From NCBI GenBank assembly GCA_025996895.1, contig BNTW01000058.1, positions 1 through 16,340 of the forward strand: a stretch of 16,340 bases of DNA, written 5' to 3'. Positions 1-7,394 of the stretch are shown here, piece after piece. Each line of letters starts with the position of its first letter. Position 1 is the stretch's first letter. The stretch is from Bacteroidia bacterium. Its GTDB lineage: Bacteria > Bacteroidota > Bacteroidia > Bacteroidales > Azobacteroidaceae. Under the pieces are notes generated by a model. It ran no database searches. It had not been told where the DNA came from and worked only from the letters and a program-made list of their open reading frames with translations. The translations under genes were made by a program, and so were the position numbers.

Positions 1-54
1 CATGGACAACCGGCCTCCCCTACCCGCTTGGGCAAGGAAATCCGGGTGTCCATG
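1..54. repeat. Foldback (inverted) junction inside purB at the window edge
   Basis: Bases 1-13 and 42-54 form an inverted repeat with 12 of 13 matches. The intervening DNA, read on the plus strand, encodes HGQPASPTRLGKEIRV, which is the PurB continuation that should follow the minus-strand RTHG. The sequence thus turns back on itself at a short near-palindromic match (ccgg-tgt). This pattern is typical of a chimeric or foldback contig end, though a true local inversion is possible. Confidence 0.85.
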
Positions 55-561
55 CGTCCGTGCCAGCATCGAAACAGAATGCCACTCATCGGCATATTGC
101 CTTAATGTTTCGAGCAGTCCGTTTAATGCCGGAACAAATTCGTTTTTCAACGCTTCTTTTACCGACAATGGAACAGCCGTGTTGTTGATGTCTTGCGAAG
201 TCAATCCGAAATGGATAAACTCCTTATAATCCTGTAACAGCAGTTCGTCGAACTTTTCTTTGATAAAATATTCCACTGCTTTCACGTCGTGGTTGGTGGT
301 TTTTTCGATATCTTTTATTTTTTGTGCGTCTTCGAGCGAAAAACGGCGGTAAATCTCCCGCAATTTTTCGTAAAGCAAAGCATTTCCCACATTTTTTAAT
401 TGCGGCAACGGCAATTCACACAAAGCAATAAAATACTCCATTTCCACCAGTACCCGGTAACGTATAAGTGCATATTCCGAAAAGTAAGCCGACAGACTGT
501 CGGTTTTATCGCGATACCTTCCATCAACGGGAGAAATAGCAGTTAGTGTGTTTAATTCCAT
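1..561 (-). CDS. purB: Adenylosuccinate lyase, N-terminal part (runs off window)
   Basis: Adenylosuccinate lyase acts twice in cytosolic purine synthesis, releasing fumarate from SAICAR and from adenylosuccinate. The ATG is at 561-559. The protein opens with an SPVDGRY motif near residue 10, followed by KTTNHDVKAVEYF, EFIHFGLTSQDINN and LARTHG, all hallmarks of the PurB branch of the fumarase/aspartase superfamily. About 170 residues of a family that is usually about 450 long are present. The reading frame stays open to position 1, but below about position 50 the minus strand no longer matches the family. The expected continuation (GQPASPTRLGKEI) is instead encoded on the plus strand at 4-42. 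The last ~16 codons in this frame therefore come from an inverted segment and are not real PurB sequence. Identification is very secure; only the end is damaged. Confidence 0.93.
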   Translation of the reverse strand, partial: MELNTLTAISPVDGRYRDKTDSLSAYFSEYALIRYRVLVEMEYFIALCELPLPQLKNVGNALLYEKLREIYRRFSLEDAQKIKDIEKTTNHDVKAVEYFIKEKFDELLLQDYKEFIHFGLTSQDINNTAVPLSVKEALKNEFVPALNGLLETLRQYADEWHSVSMLARTHGHPDFLAQAGRGGRLSM

Positions 562-582
562 ACCAAAGGAAAAATCAGACCA

Positions 583-590
583 CAAAGATA
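583..590 (-). promoter_or_regulatory. Bacteroidota -7 box for purB
   Basis: The minus strand reads TATCTTTG, an exact TAnnTTTG match, 22 bases upstream of the purB ATG. No convincing -33 element is visible at the usual spacing, so the call rests on the -7 box and its position. Confidence 0.55.
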
Positions 591-609
591 GTAATTATTT
601 TTGAATTAT

Positions 610-1044
610 CTATATTTTTGGAATGCTAACCATAAAATCATAATAGCTGAGCGGATCGACCGGATATAAATCATCAACCTTTAATATAAAAGTAATATAG
701 CCAGGTTGATACTCTATAGAAAGTTGTTCTTCCCATTTGTATCCTTTATCATCAACTATAAAATCACTATACGGTAAAGGAGAAAAAGTATCCCTATTAT
801 CTATTTTATAATAGAGGTAAGCACTTAAAAATGAGTGAAAATCTAATACTTGATTAGTCAATAACGGCTCTCTAAATGTACAATAATAATAAAGAAAATA
901 CCCATCTTGATCGGTAGCTTTTTGCCAATCCTTCCATTCAACGGTATAATATTTATTAATAGTTTCCATGTCATAATACTCTTTTTCGGTACATGACATA
1001 AAAGCTGCCATTCCCAGCACTGCAAATAAAATGAACTTTTTCAT
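610..1044 (-). CDS. Small hypothetical lipoprotein
   Basis: This 144-residue protein begins with a lysine pair and a short hydrophobic stretch, ending in a lipobox (AAFMSC) with the lipidation cysteine at residue 18. It should be exported and lipid-anchored. In Bacteroidota an acidic run after the cysteine can direct surface export; here the residues following it are TEKEYYD. The mature part is rich in Tyr, Phe and Asp, with no repeats or further membrane segments, and I do not recognise its family. It starts 19 bases after the pepD stop codon on the same strand, so it is probably co-transcribed as the last gene of the run. No function can be assigned. Confidence 0.75.
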   Translation of the reverse strand: MKKFILFAVLGMAAFMSCTEKEYYDMETINKYYTVEWKDWQKATDQDGYFLYYYCTFREPLLTNQVLDFHSFLSAYLYYKIDNRDTFSPLPYSDFIVDDKGYKWEEQLSIEYQPGYITFILKVDDLYPVDPLSYYDFMVSIPKI

Positions 1045-1063
1045 TGTGTTATCTTTTAAACTG

Positions 1064-2530
1064 TTAGACTTGTTTTAATATGGCTGTCAGGTAATCCCAG
1101 AATTTTTGGACGGTAGCGATTTCCACTTTTTCGTCCGGAGAGTGCGGAAATTTAATCGTCGGCCCGAACGAAACCGTATCTAATCCGGGAACGTTCGACA
1201 AAATGATACCGCATTCCAAACCGGCGTGCATCACTTCCACTTTGGGTTTTTTGCCGCGCTGGGTTTCAAACACCTTTTCCATGACTGCCAAAACCGCAGA
1301 TTTCGGGTTGGGGTCCCAGCCCGGATAGCCGTTGCCTGCTTCGATAAATTCGGCTTTAGCCAGCGTAAAAATACTTTCGATACTGCTGCAAATCGCCTGT
1401 TTCTTGCTTTCGGACGAACTGCGTGCCAGAAATTTCACTTCGATTAATCCTTCGCTCGATTGGACAATAGCCATGTTGATGGATGTTTCGACCGTGTCGG
1501 GAATTTCGGCGAATTTGTTAATCACATTGTTCGGACAGCCGTTGATCGCATGAATGAAGCGGTGTTGAATATCTTTCGGTATCAATTTGATTTCCGGTGT
1601 GATTTCCGCAAATTCCGCCTTAAACGTGATTTTATTTTCAATGCCTTTCAATTCCTGATTGAACAGGTCTTCGTAGCCTGCCACCATCTGTTGGATTTTT
1701 TTGTACTGCTCTTTTCCATCAACCACAATCAGGGCAAACGCTTCGCGCGGAATGGCGTTGCGCAAGGATCCGCCCGAAACCGAAGCCAAACGAATATCGT
1801 AGGTTTGTGTAGCGTCTTTCAGGAAACGGAACAATAATTGATTGGCGTTTGCGCGTCCCAAATGGATATCTACGCCGCTGTGTCCGCCTTTCAATCCGGT
1901 TAAAGAAACTTTTACGGCGACGTCTTCTTTGGGTATCCACTCTTCGTCTTTGTATTGGAATTGCACCGTAACATCTTCACCGCCCGCGCAACCGATATAG
2001 AGTTCACCGTCAAGTTCGGAGTCCAAATTCAGCATGATTTTTCCGTTGATAAAACCCGGACGAACAGCGATTGCACCATACATTCCGGTTTCTTCGTCGG
2101 TGGTAAATAACCCTTCTAAAGGCCCATGTTCCAAGTCGTTTGCTTCGAGAATAGCCATTGTAGTCGCTACACCGATACCATTGTCTGCACCCAGCGTCGT
2201 GCCTTTGGCCTTCACCCATTCGCCGTCGATATAGGGTTGGATAGTGTCTTTCGTAAAATCAAATTGAATGTCCGAATTGGCTTGAGGCACCATATCTAAA
2301 TGCGACTGCAAGATAATGGTCGGCCGGTTTTCATAACCTTTGGTGGCCGGCTTGCGGATACAAATATTGTTTGCCGGGTCGCGCAAGGTTTCCAATCCCA
2401 GTTTTTTACCGAAATTTTCAATGAAAAGCGTAATTGCTTCACTGTGTCCCGACGGACGCGGAATTTGCGTCAGTTCGTAAAAATGCTTCCAGACATTGGA
2501 AGGCTTTAAATTGCTCAAACTGTTTTCCAT
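1064..2530 (-). CDS. pepD: Cytosolic aminoacyl-histidine dipeptidase (M20C)
   Basis: This 488-residue protein is the family's usual length and matches the M20C beta-Ala-His / nonspecific dipeptidase group, which uses two metal ions to cleave dipeptides in the cytosol. The N-terminus has the typical P-x-x-VWKHFYELTQIPRPSGHSE block. The first metal site SHLDMV gives His77 and Asp79, TLGADNGIG gives the bridging Asp116, TTDEETGM gives the Glu146/Glu147 pair, and NLDSE gives Asp170. The C-terminal HAGLECG and FPHSPDE blocks, the latter with the last ligand histidine, are also present. All expected catalytic and metal residues are intact. It begins 13 bases after the stop of the upstream membrane protein gene, suggesting one transcript. 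There is no signal peptide. Confidence 0.95.
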   Translation of the reverse strand: MENSLSNLKPSNVWKHFYELTQIPRPSGHSEAITLFIENFGKKLGLETLRDPANNICIRKPATKGYENRPTIILQSHLDMVPQANSDIQFDFTKDTIQPYIDGEWVKAKGTTLGADNGIGVATTMAILEANDLEHGPLEGLFTTDEETGMYGAIAVRPGFINGKIMLNLDSELDGELYIGCAGGEDVTVQFQYKDEEWIPKEDVAVKVSLTGLKGGHSGVDIHLGRANANQLLFRFLKDATQTYDIRLASVSGGSLRNAIPREAFALIVVDGKEQYKKIQQMVAGYEDLFNQELKGIENKITFKAEFAEITPEIKLIPKDIQHRFIHAINGCPNNVINKFAEIPDTVETSINMAIVQSSEGLIEVKFLARSSSESKKQAICSSIESIFTLAKAEFIEAGNGYPGWDPNPKSAVLAVMEKVFETQRGKKPKVEVMHAGLECGIILSNVPGLDTVSFGPTIKFPHSPDEKVEIATVQKFWDYLTAILKQV

Positions 2531-2543
2531 GACTTATTGTTTT

Positions 2544-3536
2544 TTAATTTTTATTTTTTCCGTTTGCAATCGGCAGAGCCAACACCCCAAACAATCCGAA
2601 GGCTGCCGTAAATATTAATTGTTGAATGGTATGTACACAAAAAGCGAATGCTCCTGCGTCAATCGTGCTTACACCGAAACCCATCAACACCGCAATCACC
2701 ATTGCGTGCCAAGGGCCGATACCACCCTGCACAGGAACGGCCACCGCGATACTTGCCATCGCGAACGTAATCAAACCGCAATTCCAGCCCAGATTTTTTG
2801 TAAAAGGAAACGCATAAAAGCAGATATACATAAACAAAAAATAACCGAGCCAAATAAGCAAGGTATAAAAGAAAAACAACCATTTGTCCTTCATGCTTGC
2901 GATACTGCGCACACCTTCCCACACATTTCCACACAATTCTGCTATTTTTTTCACCCAAGGATGTTGTTTAAACACAATATATAACAGGATTAATAACAAT
3001 CCAATCGCCAAAAGGATTGCGTAAGTCCAACCGGAAGATACGATTTTGTGAAAAACGTCAAAGGCTTCGGGATGTTGGGCAAAAAACGATTTAAAATAAG
3101 GAACGTTCAAGATAAACGCGGGAATAACCATAAATGCGACCGCGAAAAGGTCGGCCAGCCGGTCGCTAATCAATGTGCCGAACAGTTTGGTAAAGGGAAT
3201 TTTTTCGTAACGGCAAATCATCGTACATCGCCATACTTCGCCCAAACGCGGAAAAACCAGATTGACGCCGTAATTTCCTAATACGGCATAAATCAGGTTG
3301 GAATTTTTAGGCTTGTATCCCAGCGGACGTATCAGCAAACCCCAGCGATAGGCGCGAACAATGTTTGCCCCCAGACCAAAGGGAAGTGACAGCAGGATAT
3401 ACCGAAAATCGACATCTTGTTTGAGAATAGACAGGATTACCCGGAAATCCATTTTGCGGAATACCAGCCAAAAAATAAACAGCCCGAAGAATAGCGGTAA
3501 GAATGTTTTTGCGAATTTCAGCAACTTTGATTTCAT
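2544..3536 (-). CDS. LPG-synthase TM-domain (flippase-like) membrane protein
   Basis: This 330-residue polytopic inner-membrane protein belongs to the lysylphosphatidylglycerol synthase transmembrane-domain family (YbhN/UPF0104-like). Hydrophobic segments fill most of the chain, starting at about residues 11-26. Conserved family blocks are visible at residues 96-103 (PRLGEVWR) and 124-130 (SDRLADL), and a C-terminal PVQGGIGPWHA-type loop is present. There is no soluble aminoacyl-transferase domain, so it is the membrane half only. Such proteins are thought to move or modify lipids, but the substrate cannot be read from sequence. It is the first gene of the minus-strand run with pepD and the lipoprotein, and is divergent from ksgA. 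Confidence 0.85.
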   Translation of the reverse strand: MKSKLLKFAKTFLPLFFGLFIFWLVFRKMDFRVILSILKQDVDFRYILLSLPFGLGANIVRAYRWGLLIRPLGYKPKNSNLIYAVLGNYGVNLVFPRLGEVWRCTMICRYEKIPFTKLFGTLISDRLADLFAVAFMVIPAFILNVPYFKSFFAQHPEAFDVFHKIVSSGWTYAILLAIGLLLILLYIVFKQHPWVKKIAELCGNVWEGVRSIASMKDKWLFFFYTLLIWLGYFLFMYICFYAFPFTKNLGWNCGLITFAMASIAVAVPVQGGIGPWHAMVIAVLMGFGVSTIDAGAFAFCVHTIQQLIFTAAFGLFGVLALPIANGKNKN

Positions 3537-3543
3537 TTTTTGT

Positions 3544-3561
3544 TACTTTTGCGCAAAGATA
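3544..3561. promoter_or_regulatory. Back-to-back divergent -7 boxes (ksgA / membrane protein)
   Basis: The 48-base gap between the divergent starts holds two exact TAnnTTTG boxes. TACTTTTG at 3544-3551 on the plus strand points to ksgA, and TATCTTTG at 3561-3554 on the minus strand points to the membrane protein. Only two bases separate them, so the two promoters must overlap. No -33 element was convincing for either. Confidence 0.55.
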
Positions 3562-3584
3562 GGGAAGAATTTTAAAAATGAACG

Positions 3585-4382
3585 ATGAATGAGCAAATAA
3601 ATAGTGTTTATCGCAGAGAAATCCGTCCGAAAAAGGATTTGGGACAGCATTTTTTGAAAGATTTGTCCATTGCCCGCCGGATTGCCGATACGCTGGCGGA
3701 TGTTCCCGTTGATGTTCCGGTGTTGGAAGTAGGTCCCGGCACAGGTGTTTTGACGCAGTTTCTGCTGGAAAACCGGCACGACTTGACGGTGGTGGAAGTC
3801 GATACGGAATCCGTACAATATTTAAAAGAGCATTATCCGGCGTTGAAGATTATCGAAGCCGATTTTTTACGCTTGGATTTAAATACACTTTTTGACGGAC
3901 CATTTTGCGTGATTGGCAATTATCCCTACAATATTTCGAGCCAAATATTTTTTAAAGTGTTGGAATACAAGGATAAAATTCCTTTTTGTGCCGGCATGCT
4001 GCAAAAGGAAGTTGCCGAACGTTTGGCCTCGCAACCCGGTAAAAAAGCCTACGGAATTATTTCGGTCTTACTGCAAGTGTGGTATGATTTTGAATATCTT
4101 TTTACCGTTCCGCCCACTGTTTTTGATCCGCCTCCCAAAGTGCAATCGGCAGTTATCTGCATGAAACGCAACGCGCGCACGCACTTGGATTGTGACGAGG
4201 CTTTGTTGAAAACCGTTGTCAAAACCGCTTTCAACCAGCGACGCAAAACGATGCGCAACTCGCTGAAAAACCTCTTGGGCAAAGAAAATCCGATTTTTGC
4301 CAACTCCATTTTCGACAAACGCCCCGAACAACTGTCAGTCGAAGAGTTTATCCGATTGACGCAGATGATAGCGGGTGTGTGA
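3585..4382 (+). CDS. ksgA: 16S rRNA A1518/A1519 dimethyltransferase
   Basis: KsgA (RsmA) places two methyl groups on each of two adjacent adenines near the 3' end of 16S rRNA late in small-subunit assembly, using S-adenosylmethionine. All core motifs are present in 265 residues: KKDLGQHFL (about 16-24), the SAM-binding loop EVGPGTG (48-54), the acidic EVD (71-73), EADF (91-94) and the target-base motif. That last motif is NYPYN (112-116) in place of the common NLPYN. VPPTVFDPPPKVQSAVI and the C-terminal FNQRRKTMRNSL block follow. The chosen ATG at 3585 gives a short N-terminal tail before the conserved QHFL region. An upstream ATG at 3578 opens only a four-codon frame. No odd features. Confidence 0.97.
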   Translation: MNEQINSVYRREIRPKKDLGQHFLKDLSIARRIADTLADVPVDVPVLEVGPGTGVLTQFLLENRHDLTVVEVDTESVQYLKEHYPALKIIEADFLRLDLNTLFDGPFCVIGNYPYNISSQIFFKVLEYKDKIPFCAGMLQKEVAERLASQPGKKAYGIISVLLQVWYDFEYLFTVPPTVFDPPPKVQSAVICMKRNARTHLDCDEALLKTVVKTAFNQRRKTMRNSLKNLLGKENPIFANSIFDKRPEQLSVEEFIRLTQMIAGV

Positions 4383-4405
4383 CAAATATCATAAGAAATA
4401 TTTGT
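4382..4405 (+). terminator. Weak AT-rich hairpin after ksgA
   Basis: An 8-bp perfect inverted repeat (ACAAATAT / ATATTTGT) starts at the last base of the ksgA stop codon. It is AT-only apart from one C/G pair and has no T-run after it, so it may be a weak terminator or a 3'-end stabilising hairpin. Confidence 0.3.
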
Positions 4406-4454
4406 AAGTTTGGAAAAAGATGTCTAATTTCGCACTCTGAATTTTAATTGGTCT

Positions 4455-4538
4455 GCTCGGATGGTGGAATGGTAGACACGCAAGACTTAAAATCTTGTGA
4501 CCATCGCGGTCGTGCGGGTTCAAGTCCCGCTCCGAGTA
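4455..4538 (+). tRNA. tRNA-Leu (UAA anticodon)
   Basis: An 84-base class II tRNA. The acceptor arm GCTCGGA pairs with TCCGAGT (one G-T pair), with discriminator A at 4538 and no encoded CCA. The D-arm region is GGTGGAATGGTAGACAC. The anticodon stem CAAGA/TCTTG encloses loop CTTAAAA with anticodon TAA at 4488-4490. A long variable arm (about 4498-4514) is typical of leucine tRNA, and the T-arm GCGGGTTCAAGTCCCGC is perfect. Confidence 0.97.
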
Positions 4539-4539
4539 C

Positions 4540-4579
4540 AAAACCACCACAAAGAGAAATTTCTCAACGTGGTGGTTTT
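4540..4579 (+). terminator. Terminator between tRNA-Leu and aqpZ (bidirectional)
   Basis: An 11-bp stem (4540-4550 with 4569-4579, AAAACCACCAC / GTGGTGGTTTT) closes a loop that contains a second small palindrome GAGAAATTTCTC. Short T-runs follow on both strands, so it can serve the tRNA gene on the plus strand and the convergent aqpZ on the minus strand. Confidence 0.75.
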
Positions 4580-4607
4580 ATAAAATACAACTATATAGTT
4601 TCTGTAT

Positions 4608-5312
4608 TTATTTCTTTTCCTTCCCTGCTATCGCTTTATAAACCACAGCGGCCAGAGCTGCCCCGATGACCGGTGCAACGATAAACAGCCACAGTTGCGG
4701 CAATGCCAACGGGTTTTCGGCAAAAATCGCCTGACTGATGGACCGAGCGGGATTGACCGAAGTGTTCGTCAAGGGAATACTGATTAAGTGAATGAGCGTC
4801 AGTGTCAAACCGATGGCCAAGCCGGCAAACCCTTTCGGCGCGCGGGCATCGGTAACACCCAAAATCACGATTAAGAACACAAATGTCAGCACCAATTCGG
4901 CTGCAAATGCACCGGCACAACTCAAATTAACGTAACCGTCAGCATTGCCGAAGAAATCTGTACCGTAGCCGTTAGCCGCAAATGTGCCTCTCACGCCGCC
5001 GTATTGCGCAACGATAAACGCCAACAGCGCGCCGGCCAAAATGCCGCCAATCACCTGCGCCAATACATAGAAGCCCAATTCTTTCGCACTCATTCTGCCG
5101 GCGCAAAAAACGCCCACCGAAACCGCAGGATTGAGGTGCGCACCCGAAATGTGTCCGATACCATAAGCCATCGCCACTACCGTTAAACCGAAGGCCAAGG
5201 CCACGCCCAGAAATCCGACCGAGCCGCCTGCGAAAATCGCTGTACCGCAACCGCCTAATACTAAAACAAATGTGCCGATCAATTCGGCTGTAAATTTTTG
5301 ACTTGTCTTCAT
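4608..5312 (-). CDS. aqpZ: Aquaporin Z, water channel
   Basis: This 234-residue inner-membrane protein has the six-helix, two-half-helix aquaporin layout. Both NPA motifs are present: SGAHLNPAV at 57-64 and TSVNPAR at 184-190. The selectivity-filter residues of the water-specific AqpZ type are visible: Phe41 in AFGLTV, His175 in LIHLISIP, Thr184 and Arg190. This pattern excludes the glycerol facilitators, which have different residues there and extra loops. Length is normal for AqpZ. The gene is monocistronic, convergent with tRNA-Leu across a shared terminator and divergent from the ferredoxin gene across a 168-base gap. It lets water cross the cytoplasmic membrane rapidly and probably helps osmotic adaptation. 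Confidence 0.95.
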   Translation of the reverse strand: MKTSQKFTAELIGTFVLVLGGCGTAIFAGGSVGFLGVALAFGLTVVAMAYGIGHISGAHLNPAVSVGVFCAGRMSAKELGFYVLAQVIGGILAGALLAFIVAQYGGVRGTFAANGYGTDFFGNADGYVNLSCAGAFAAELVLTFVFLIVILGVTDARAPKGFAGLAIGLTLTLIHLISIPLTNTSVNPARSISQAIFAENPLALPQLWLFIVAPVIGAALAAVVYKAIAGKEKK

Positions 5313-5441
5313 AAATTATGAATGATAAAATTAATAATTACTTTTATGGATACAACAAATAAAGTGCCAAAAGGTTATTTTGAATGAATTTAAATTAAGC
5401 CGTTCCCGTTATTTTGTGCTGAAAAATCATGGATTTGTGTA

Positions 5442-5449
5442 TATCTTTG
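5442..5449 (+). promoter_or_regulatory. -7 box for the ferredoxin gene
   Basis: TATCTTTG is an exact TAnnTTTG match, 31 bases upstream of the ferredoxin ATG. A TTTG at 5413-5416 lies 25 bases upstream, longer than the usual -33/-7 spacing. Confidence 0.55.
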
Positions 5450-5480
5450 CGGTGTAGTTTAACTTTAAAACGAAATAGAA

Positions 5481-5648
5481 ATGGCTTACGTAATATCAGA
5501 AGATTGTATTGCTTGTGGAACTTGTATTGACGAATGTCCGGTAGGAGCAATTTCGGAAGGCGATATTTACAAAATCGACCCCGAACTTTGTACCGATTGC
5601 GGTACGTGTGCAGATGTCTGCCCGTCGGAAGCAATTCATCCGGCATAA
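5481..5648 (+). CDS. 2[4Fe-4S] ferredoxin, clostridial type
   Basis: This 55-residue protein carries two complete CxxCxxCxxxCP cluster motifs, with cysteines at 9, 12, 15, 19 and at 37, 40, 43, 47. The second half mirrors the first, as expected of the classic duplicated bacterial ferredoxin. It is a low-potential electron carrier in the cytosol, typically working with pyruvate:ferredoxin oxidoreductase, hydrogenases or Rnf in anaerobes. The start is the only ATG, placed just before the conserved AYVISEDCIAC stretch, and the length equals that of known family members. It has its own promoter and terminator, so it is a single-gene transcript. Its presence points to an anaerobic lifestyle. Confidence 0.95.
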   Translation: MAYVISEDCIACGTCIDECPVGAISEGDIYKIDPELCTDCGTCADVCPSEAIHPA

Positions 5649-5668
5649 GTTTTTTACAAAAAGTGCGC

Positions 5669-5699
5669 AAAGGTTGTTCGGAAACGACAACCTTTTTTT
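5669..5699 (+). terminator. Rho-independent terminator of the ferredoxin gene
   Basis: A 9-bp stem AAAGGTTGT / ACAACCTTT (5669-5677 with 5687-5695) with a GAAA-containing loop is followed by a T-run to 5699. It sits 20 bases after the ferredoxin stop codon. Confidence 0.85.
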
Positions 5700-5717
5700 A
5701 TTTACCGAATATTTATT

Positions 5718-5725
5718 TATCTTTG
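5718..5725 (+). promoter_or_regulatory. -7 box for hexokinase
   Basis: TATCTTTG, an exact TAnnTTTG match, lies 30 bases before the hexokinase ATG and directly after the ferredoxin terminator. The -33 element is not clear. Confidence 0.55.
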
Positions 5726-5755
5726 CATTCATTCATTTTTAATACTTAATATACA

Positions 5756-6958
5756 ATGGAAAATAACATTTTTGCATTAACAACGGAGGAGTTGCGGGTT
5801 ATCGCTGCCAGCTTGCAAGCGAAAATCGTGGAAGGCTTGAAAAAAGACGGCATGGAAATTTCGGATATTCCTACGCACATTACTCCTAAAAAGTACATTC
5901 CGGACGGAAAAGTATTAGCACTCGATTGGGGCGGCACAAATTTTCGCGCGGCAATTGTGGAGTTTAAAGACGGCAAGCCTGCCATTTTGGAAGTGAAGAA
6001 AAAACCGCTTTCCGCAAAAGAAACAGTTGGCTTCAAGCAAGAAGATTTGTTTCGCGAAATGGCGAAACTGATTGCCGAACTCAAGAAATTAGACAAAAAA
6101 GTAACGCAAATCGGTTACTGCTTCTCTTATCCTGCAGCGGCTCGACTCAACGGCGACGCCATCCTGTTGCGCTGGACGAAAGGTATTGATATTCCCGAAA
6201 TGATTGGAAAACCGGTCGGCGAGCCGTTTGTCAAATACTTGAACAGCCACAAAGATATTCAACCTGAGTTCACCGACATTAAAGTGATTAACGATACGGT
6301 GGCTTGTCTGTTTGCCGGATTGAGCGAAGCCGGTTACGACAATTACACCGGTTTAATTGTGGGCACGGGTACGAACATGGCCAGCTTGATGCACCTGGAT
6401 AAAATTGAAAAATTGAACAATAGAGATACCGGAATGATTCCTGTTAATCTCGAATCCGGAAACTTCATACCGCCTCATTTGACCGTTGTTGACGGCTTGG
6501 TTGATGCTATGTCGAACAATAAAGGCGAACAACGCTTTGAAAAAGCAATTTCGGGCGGTTATCTGGGCGAAATTTTCAAGACGGTATTCTTGGATGAAAA
6601 AATTAAATACGATTTCGACGGTGGTGATTTGGCGAAAACGATTAACAACCCCAACGATTATCCTGCCGGACAAGTGAAAGTGGCAAAATGGATTTACGAC
6701 CGCTCGGCGAAATTGGTTGCTGCTTCGCTGGCCGGATTGGTACAGGTGTTAGTAGTGCAAGATCCGGCAAGCAAAAAAATCTGTTTAGCTGCCGACGGAA
6801 GCGTATTTTGGGGCAAAGACAAAGACGGCAAACCGTATTATAAGGACTTGGTTGATAAAGAATTGAAAGCCTTATTGCCCGCCGGCGTTACGATGACTAT
6901 TATCGACGAAATGGAAGATCCGAACTTAGTCGGCTCGGCCATCGCGGCACTTTCTTAA
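5756..6958 (+). CDS. Hexokinase (eukaryote-type family)
   Basis: This 400-residue enzyme phosphorylates glucose or related hexoses with ATP, the entry step of glycolysis. It belongs to the eukaryote-type hexokinase family found in Bacteroides and relatives, not to the ROK or Glk groups. The phosphate-1 motif LALDWGGTNFR is at 54-64. The sugar-binding region GYCFSYPAA with LLRWTKGI spans 120-143. Catalytic Asp180 sits in INDTVACL, phosphate-2 GLIVGTGTN is at 199-207, and the glucose-contacting NLESGNF (231-237) carries Glu233. It is shorter than the ~450-500 residues of yeast-type enzymes and has no membrane segment or signal peptide. It is a single gene between two terminators. The hexose range cannot be told from sequence. 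Confidence 0.93.
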   Translation: MENNIFALTTEELRVIAASLQAKIVEGLKKDGMEISDIPTHITPKKYIPDGKVLALDWGGTNFRAAIVEFKDGKPAILEVKKKPLSAKETVGFKQEDLFREMAKLIAELKKLDKKVTQIGYCFSYPAAARLNGDAILLRWTKGIDIPEMIGKPVGEPFVKYLNSHKDIQPEFTDIKVINDTVACLFAGLSEAGYDNYTGLIVGTGTNMASLMHLDKIEKLNNRDTGMIPVNLESGNFIPPHLTVVDGLVDAMSNNKGEQRFEKAISGGYLGEIFKTVFLDEKIKYDFDGGDLAKTINNPNDYPAGQVKVAKWIYDRSAKLVAASLAGLVQVLVVQDPASKKICLAADGSVFWGKDKDGKPYYKDLVDKELKALLPAGVTMTIIDEMEDPNLVGSAIAALS

Positions 6959-6988
6959 TCACGCAGATTAAGCGGATTCTAATAGTTG

Positions 6989-7020
6989 AGGCTGTCCAAA
7001 AAGTATTGGGCAGCCTTTTT
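6989..7020 (+). terminator. Rho-independent terminator of hexokinase
   Basis: AGGCTGTCC (6989-6997) pairs with GGGCAGCCT (7008-7016), all nine pairs with one G-T, around a 10-base A-rich loop. A T-run follows to 7020. It lies 30 bases after the hexokinase stop. Confidence 0.85.
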
Positions 7021-7040
7021 CGCTTTACCTGCTGAAGTTG

Positions 7041-7394
7041 TTATTTCCCTATCAAGATCTTGTGTGTCTGCACTCCCTCACTGTTTTGGATACGCACCAT
7101 ATACGTTCCCTGGTGTAAATCGACCGAAACCGATTGACCGGCAACCGGTTGGTTTTGCTGCAACTGTCCCTGCAAATTGTAAATCGACAGCGAGGCATTG
7201 TTCATTTCCTCACCGAAATGCAACACGCCTTCACGATAAAACACCAACGGCTCGCCGGTCGTTACTTGTGTAATCGCATTTTTCGCAATCGTTATCTTTT
7301 GCGTTTTTGAATTATTATCGTAACTGATTTCTGTAATGCCTCTCTTTTCATTTATTTTTACCATAAGTGTATAATTCCGGGCAGCCGGTGGCCC
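7041..7394 (-). pseudogene. Detached type IX secretion sorting domain of the SGNH hydrolase
   Basis: This frame continues the upstream SGNH hydrolase directly after an in-frame TGA at 7397-7395. Ten codons (GPPAARNYTL) lead to an ATG at 7364 from which 107 residues could be translated. The last ~70 residues look like a Por-secretion C-terminal domain: a beta-rich stretch with SIYNLQGQL, then GTYMVRIQNSEG and a final KILIGK. Such domains guide proteins through the type IX system and are only useful attached to a cargo. Without a signal peptide of its own this piece is very unlikely to function alone. The simplest reading is that it is the 3' part of one gene broken by a single stop codon; a sequencing error is also possible. 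Confidence 0.75.

Noticed and set aside
1226..1837. Plus-strand frames inside pepD
   Set aside because: They are antisense to a full-length dipeptidase with all motifs; their His/Phe/Arg-rich composition has no recognisable family.
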